From NCBI GenBank assembly GCA_022828145.1, contig JAJEJA010000052.1:1-64000 (forward strand): a DNA stretch of 64,000 nucleotides, in the 5' to 3' direction. This DNA is from Candidatus Poribacteria bacterium (GTDB lineage Bacteria; Poribacteria; WGA-4E; WGA-3G). Below, piece after piece: positions 60,707 to 64,000 of this stretch (within the stretch, counting starts at the first letter, position 1; the number at the start of each line of letters is the position of its first letter). The notes beneath the pieces are model-generated. The model searched no databases, was not told the DNA's origin, and was given only the letters and a program-made list of their open reading frames with translations. The position numbers and the translations under genes were made by a program.

Positions 60707-61231
60707 ATGAAATTTCTATGTATAGAATGCGATTCAGCAATGAAGTTTAAAGATGTAACACGTCCTGAACAAGGCTCCATCACCGCTGTTTTTGAATGTC
60801 CAGAGTGTTTTACTGAAATTGCAATGTTCCTTAATCCATCCGAAACGCAGATGTTGAAATCTTTAGACCTAAAACTCGGTGGTAATAACGAAACTGCACA
60901 ACCGATGCAGATGATCCGTTCCCAGTTAGAGACAGGAAAGCAAAACATCATGTCAAACATGCAGGTAGAGACAGAAACAGGAGGAACACAAGAAGGCGGA
61001 AAGTGTCCCTTTACATCTGTAATATCTGATGCTTTTGAGGAAAAACCGGAACCTGAATCCGACGGTCTAAAGTGGACATCTGAAGCATTAGAACGGTTAG
61101 ATCGGATTCCAAGTTTTGTTCGTCCCATGGCTAAAATGGGAATAGAGAGTTACGCTAAAGAGAACGGACACACAGAAATTACGGGTGAAGTGATGGATGC
61201 CGCACGCGGCAACTTCCCCACGCAGTTCTAA
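60707..61231 (+). CDS. Zinc-ribbon plus PCP_red domain protein
   Basis: A 174-residue protein. The N-terminus has a four-Cys ribbon (FLCIEC and FECPEC). A linker with KCPF leads to one PCP_red domain (LKWTSEALERLDRIPSFVR ... ENGHTEITGEVMDAA). It shares the domain with the fusion protein at 56508 and lies 40 bases after the Mrp gene, so these genes are likely one functional group. GGAG precedes the ATG. Confidence 0.78.
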   Translation: MKFLCIECDSAMKFKDVTRPEQGSITAVFECPECFTEIAMFLNPSETQMLKSLDLKLGGNNETAQPMQMIRSQLETGKQNIMSNMQVETETGGTQEGGKCPFTSVISDAFEEKPEPESDGLKWTSEALERLDRIPSFVRPMAKMGIESYAKENGHTEITGEVMDAARGNFPTQF

Positions 61232-61341
61232 ATCCTTAAAACACTTGAAGTCCTTCCAATTTAAGACTATAATTTATATATAAAATTGAAAGAAAAAAAT
61301 CTTAACCTTAGTTCGCGCATCTTATAGTAAAGGAGAACATT

Positions 61342-62127
61342 ATGGATACCGAAATTAAAAAATACAAGATCCCTTTTGTCCCAACAGATGCACTTTATCC
61401 TTCAGAGGATGGAAAACCGATGGCAGCAAGCGATCGTCATAGACACCAATTATATAGGACCTTAGATGCACTTGAAGCACATTTTTCTCATGATCCATCA
61501 GTCTATGTCTCTGGTGATATATTGATGTATTATGTACAAGGTGTACCCAATATGTCTATTTCTCCAGATGTTCTCGTCTCTTTTGAAATAGGAATGAAGG
61601 CAAGGCGGACATACTTGGTATGGGAAGAGGCAAAAGCACCCGATTTTGTCATGGAATTCAGCAGCAAGAATACCTGGACAAAAGACTTGACTGACAAAAA
61701 GGACATCTACGCCTCCCTCAATATTCAAGACTATATCTTGTATGATGCTGAGGGACTTTATCTGCCTTCTCAACTCATGGGTTTTGAGTTGGTTGATGGA
61801 AACTATAAGGAAATAACTCCCGATGCGGATGGCGGCATTCATTCTTCAGCTCTGAATTTGGATTTTCATATCCGTGAAGAAGAATTAGGCATCTTTGATC
61901 CTGAAACGGGCGAGTGGGTAAAAACACGCGCAGAAGAAGAAGCTGCACGGGCAGATGAAGAAGCTGCTGCACGACGTGAGGAAACGACACGTGCAGAAAC
62001 TGCCGAGGCACGCGCAGAAACTGCCGAGGCACGCGCACAACAAGAGGCAAACGCACGACAGCAAGCAGAGGCGGAAATTGCACAACTACGGGAACAACTC
62101 ACTCGCTTGCAAGCGCGCAGCTCTTGA
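61342..62127 (+). CDS. Uma2 family endonuclease-like protein with coiled-coil tail
   Basis: A 261-residue protein. The Uma2 core has SPDVLVSFE with the metal Asp, DFVMEFSSKNT with the following Glu, and a Lys-rich helix leading into NIQDYILYDAEG. The last 70 residues form a charged coiled coil built from imperfect repeats such as ETAEARA. It resembles the gene at 936 in size and layout. AAGGAG precedes the ATG. The DNA methyltransferase gene is 147 bases downstream. A joint role is possible but unproven. Confidence 0.8.
   Translation: MDTEIKKYKIPFVPTDALYPSEDGKPMAASDRHRHQLYRTLDALEAHFSHDPSVYVSGDILMYYVQGVPNMSISPDVLVSFEIGMKARRTYLVWEEAKAPDFVMEFSSKNTWTKDLTDKKDIYASLNIQDYILYDAEGLYLPSQLMGFELVDGNYKEITPDADGGIHSSALNLDFHIREEELGIFDPETGEWVKTRAEEEAARADEEAAARREETTRAETAEARAETAEARAQQEANARQQAEAEIAQLREQLTRLQARSS
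61989..62037 (+). repeat. 21-base tandem repeat in the Uma2 coiled-coil tail
   Basis: Two 21-base units, ACGNGCAGAAACTGCCGAGGC, plus the start of a third encode repeated RAETAEA segments. The unit length equals seven codons, one heptad, so copy number changes would lengthen the coil without breaking the frame. Confidence 0.6.
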
Positions 62128-62274
62128 TGACCTGTTTTTACCTTATACGATTGACCTCTCTGTTTTCAGTCAAATAAACAATGCAGATATAGTTGCACGA
62201 ATTGAACGTGTTGGGGTAAACTCTTATGTGAAATATGAGGATGTATAAGTTTACACAAAAAAGAGGGATGTTTC

Positions 62275-63774
62275 ATGACACAAGACATAGCCAACACACT
62301 CTATGAAATGGACAATTTAGAGGTGCTACGTGGAATTAATAGCAATAGCATAGACCTCATTGCAACAGACCCGCCTTTCAATACCAAGCGTAATCGAAGT
62401 GGTTCTGCCGGATTCTACGTTGATAAATGGAAATATGGTGATACAGATAAACTTCCGGATCAATGGAAGTGGAATGAAGTGCATCCCAAATGGCTTGAAA
62501 CTATTCAAGACGGCCACCCCGCACTCTACCAAGTCATTGAAGCCACAAAAGTTGTTCGCGACGAAGATACAGCTGCATTTCTTTGCTTTATCAGCGTCCG
62601 ACTTCTTGAAATGCATCGCATCCTAAAAGACACAGGTTCAATTTATTTACATTGCGATCACAACGCTAATGCCTACATCCGGCTGGTGATGGATGCCATC
62701 TTTGGAAAAAAGAACTTTCGCAATGAAATTGTGTGGCGAAAATACGGCGGGCATAAGAACACAGCTAAATTGAAGTTTACAACAGAAAACGACACATTGT
62801 TATTCTATTCTGTATCCAATACATACACTTTCAACCAAATATTTCGTCCATTGTCGGAACAAACTATCAAGTCTGAATACAAGCACGTTGATGAAAATGG
62901 GAGACGTTATTCAATACCGCGAGGACGTAAATATCGACAAGGTGTTGTTAAAAAGGTTTACCTTGATACTCATCCTGGTGTAGCCATCGGCAATCTGTGG
63001 ACTGAAAAAGAATTGACAATGCAAGGAAAGGATGATGAACGCACAGGATCTCCTGATCAAAAACCACTTGCCCTTTATGAGCGTATCATTGAAGCCAGTA
63101 GCAACGAGGGGGACATTGTGTTAGACCCATTCTGTGGATGTGCAACGACGATTATTGCCGCAAACAACCTTAATCGTCGTTGGATAGGTATTGACAGACG
63201 TAAAGATGCGCGTTACCATATTATTACGCGCCTCATGGGGATAGACCGAAAAGAGCGGGAACGGCTTGAGAAATACACTACAAATAAAGCATGGCTGGAC
63301 AGACAGATGCAACCCTACGAAATGCATTATCGCACGGATCCACCTACCCGCACCGATAATCAAGAAACCGCAGTAGTTAAGTTGGAATCTGTATTTCCAA
63401 TTACCGAAGATTTTCAAATGACGCGTAAAGAGATAAAGAATGTGCTTTTAGAAGAGTTTGGACCCTACTGTTGGGGTTGTAATTTTGAAGCACCTGATCC
63501 TCGTTACCTTGAACTTGACCATATCAACCCGAAAAGTGGACAGGATGATTATGGTAAGCACCATATAAATAACCGGGCACTCTTATGTAAACCGTGCAAC
63601 CTTGAAAAAAGTGATCGTATGACACTTCAGGGACTACGGAAAATCAATAAAGAGAAAGGATACATGAAAGAAGGCACACTCATAGACTTACGAAAAGCAA
63701 GCGAATGGACATGGCAATACCTTGTAAAACGCATTCAAGAAACACCGTACCAATACAACTTATTCCGAAAATAA
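62275..63774 (+). CDS. DNA methyltransferase fused to a C-terminal HNH nuclease
   Basis: A 499-residue protein. Residues 1-310 are a beta-class N6/N4 DNA methyltransferase: catalytic motif DPPFNTKRN near 33, then a target-recognition region, and the cofactor motif DPFCGCATT near 284. The C-terminal part, from about 395, is an HNH nuclease-like domain with CWGC and CKPC zinc pairs around LELDHINPKSGQ. Modification and a nuclease in one chain would make a compact restriction-modification enzyme, or the HNH part may be a recognition module. It sits 147 bases after a Uma2 gene. Confidence 0.85.
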   Translation: MTQDIANTLYEMDNLEVLRGINSNSIDLIATDPPFNTKRNRSGSAGFYVDKWKYGDTDKLPDQWKWNEVHPKWLETIQDGHPALYQVIEATKVVRDEDTAAFLCFISVRLLEMHRILKDTGSIYLHCDHNANAYIRLVMDAIFGKKNFRNEIVWRKYGGHKNTAKLKFTTENDTLLFYSVSNTYTFNQIFRPLSEQTIKSEYKHVDENGRRYSIPRGRKYRQGVVKKVYLDTHPGVAIGNLWTEKELTMQGKDDERTGSPDQKPLALYERIIEASSNEGDIVLDPFCGCATTIIAANNLNRRWIGIDRRKDARYHIITRLMGIDRKERERLEKYTTNKAWLDRQMQPYEMHYRTDPPTRTDNQETAVVKLESVFPITEDFQMTRKEIKNVLLEEFGPYCWGCNFEAPDPRYLELDHINPKSGQDDYGKHHINNRALLCKPCNLEKSDRMTLQGLRKINKEKGYMKEGTLIDLRKASEWTWQYLVKRIQETPYQYNLFRK

Positions 63775-63775
63775 A

Positions 63776-64000
63776 ATGCGCCATATCGTAGAACTTCTCA
63801 TCCGATCTATACACCTAATCGCAGCAATAATTTGGTTCGGAGGTATAGTTTTTTCAACTTTTGTAACTTTACCAATTTTTAGAAAATACTTACAAACGCA
63901 TGACTTATTGGAATTACACAATCGCTTTCGCTTCTGGATTCGATTGATGATAAATTTGCTACTGCTTACCGGAGGAATTGTAATCTTCATCGTAGCTTGG
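63776..64000 (+). CDS. CopD-like membrane protein, N-terminal part (runs off the window)
   Basis: Seventy-five codons open to the window edge, starting at ATG 63776. The protein begins with a membrane helix containing SIHLIAAIIWFGGIVFSTF, where the His and the WFGG are typical of CopD/DUF2269-type proteins that bind haem or copper in the membrane. A second helix starts near 58 (LMINLLLLTGGIVIFIVAW). The rest lies outside the window. Confidence 0.6.
   Translation, partial: MRHIVELLIRSIHLIAAIIWFGGIVFSTFVTLPIFRKYLQTHDLLELHNRFRFWIRLMINLLLLTGGIVIFIVAW

Noticed and set aside
61866-62102. Minus-strand Cys/Ser/Ala-rich frames opposite the Uma2 tail
   Set aside because: They mirror the repeated coiled-coil codons on the plus strand and have no independent support.
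62275-63774. Transposase or phage gene
   Set aside because: The frame has methyltransferase motifs in order and an HNH domain; no phage structural or integrase genes are near.

Overview
The window reads as one stretch of chromosome from an uncultured Gram-negative bacterium, probably Candidatus Poribacteria or a close relative. Direct signs of an outer membrane are lpxA, an LpxC-FabZ fusion, a Wza-like export protein and an RND pump. The Poribacteria assignment is inferred from the style of the genes: LamG lectin-like proteins, Gfo/Idh/MocA oxidoreductases, Uma2 nucleases, dockerin repeats with an NILDL core, and many short hairpin repeats. No rRNA, tRNA or taxonomic marker gene is present to settle it. 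Coding density is high and most spaces over 150 bases hold a small mobile-type repeat.

Layout. 1-5.8 kb (minus strand): the start of an ISP-type restriction-modification enzyme, a Uma2 nuclease, lpxA, lpxC/fabZ, mltG and ruvX. 6.3-9.4 kb: a PspA-like coiled coil with an ABC exporter. 9.6-15 kb: gamma carbonic anhydrase, two 85%-identical Gfo/Idh/MocA proteins, a dihydrolipoamide acyltransferase, and a dockerin-thioredoxin gene whose first active-site Cys codon is TGA (candidate selenoprotein). 15-19 kb: a BatA/VWA protein and two LamG proteins. 19-27 kb: an RND pump, an AAA ATPase + DUF4276 pair, a third Gfo/Idh/MocA protein and an ABC-2 transporter. 27-32 kb: a double iron-type permease, a polysaccharide export protein, a DUF2007 protein and a third LamG protein.

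32.7-56.5 kb is a large respiratory region. It starts with Rieske, split cytochrome b and an octaheme cytochrome c (a bc-type quinol:acceptor complex). Then come small cytochromes c, a cupredoxin, a CydA-like membrane protein and a diheme protein with an ethylbenzene-dehydrogenase-type haem domain. After a second cupredoxin and an ABC transporter comes a complete A1-type cytochrome c oxidase cluster (cox2, cox1, ctaA, ctaB, two cox3-like genes, cox4, sco). Together they look like a quinol to cytochrome c/copper protein to oxygen chain, with a branch around the CydA-like protein.

56.5-64 kb: a UspA-PCP_red-rubredoxin-like fusion, a PQQ-type propeller, an Mrp/ApbC iron-sulfur ATPase, a second PCP_red protein, another Uma2 nuclease, a DNA methyltransferase fused to an HNH nuclease, and the start of a CopD-like membrane protein.

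Three families of small elements with terminal inverted repeats flanked by TA (MITE-like) are scattered through the window. Several sit directly at gene ends or starts, and one supplies the stop codon of a LamG gene.
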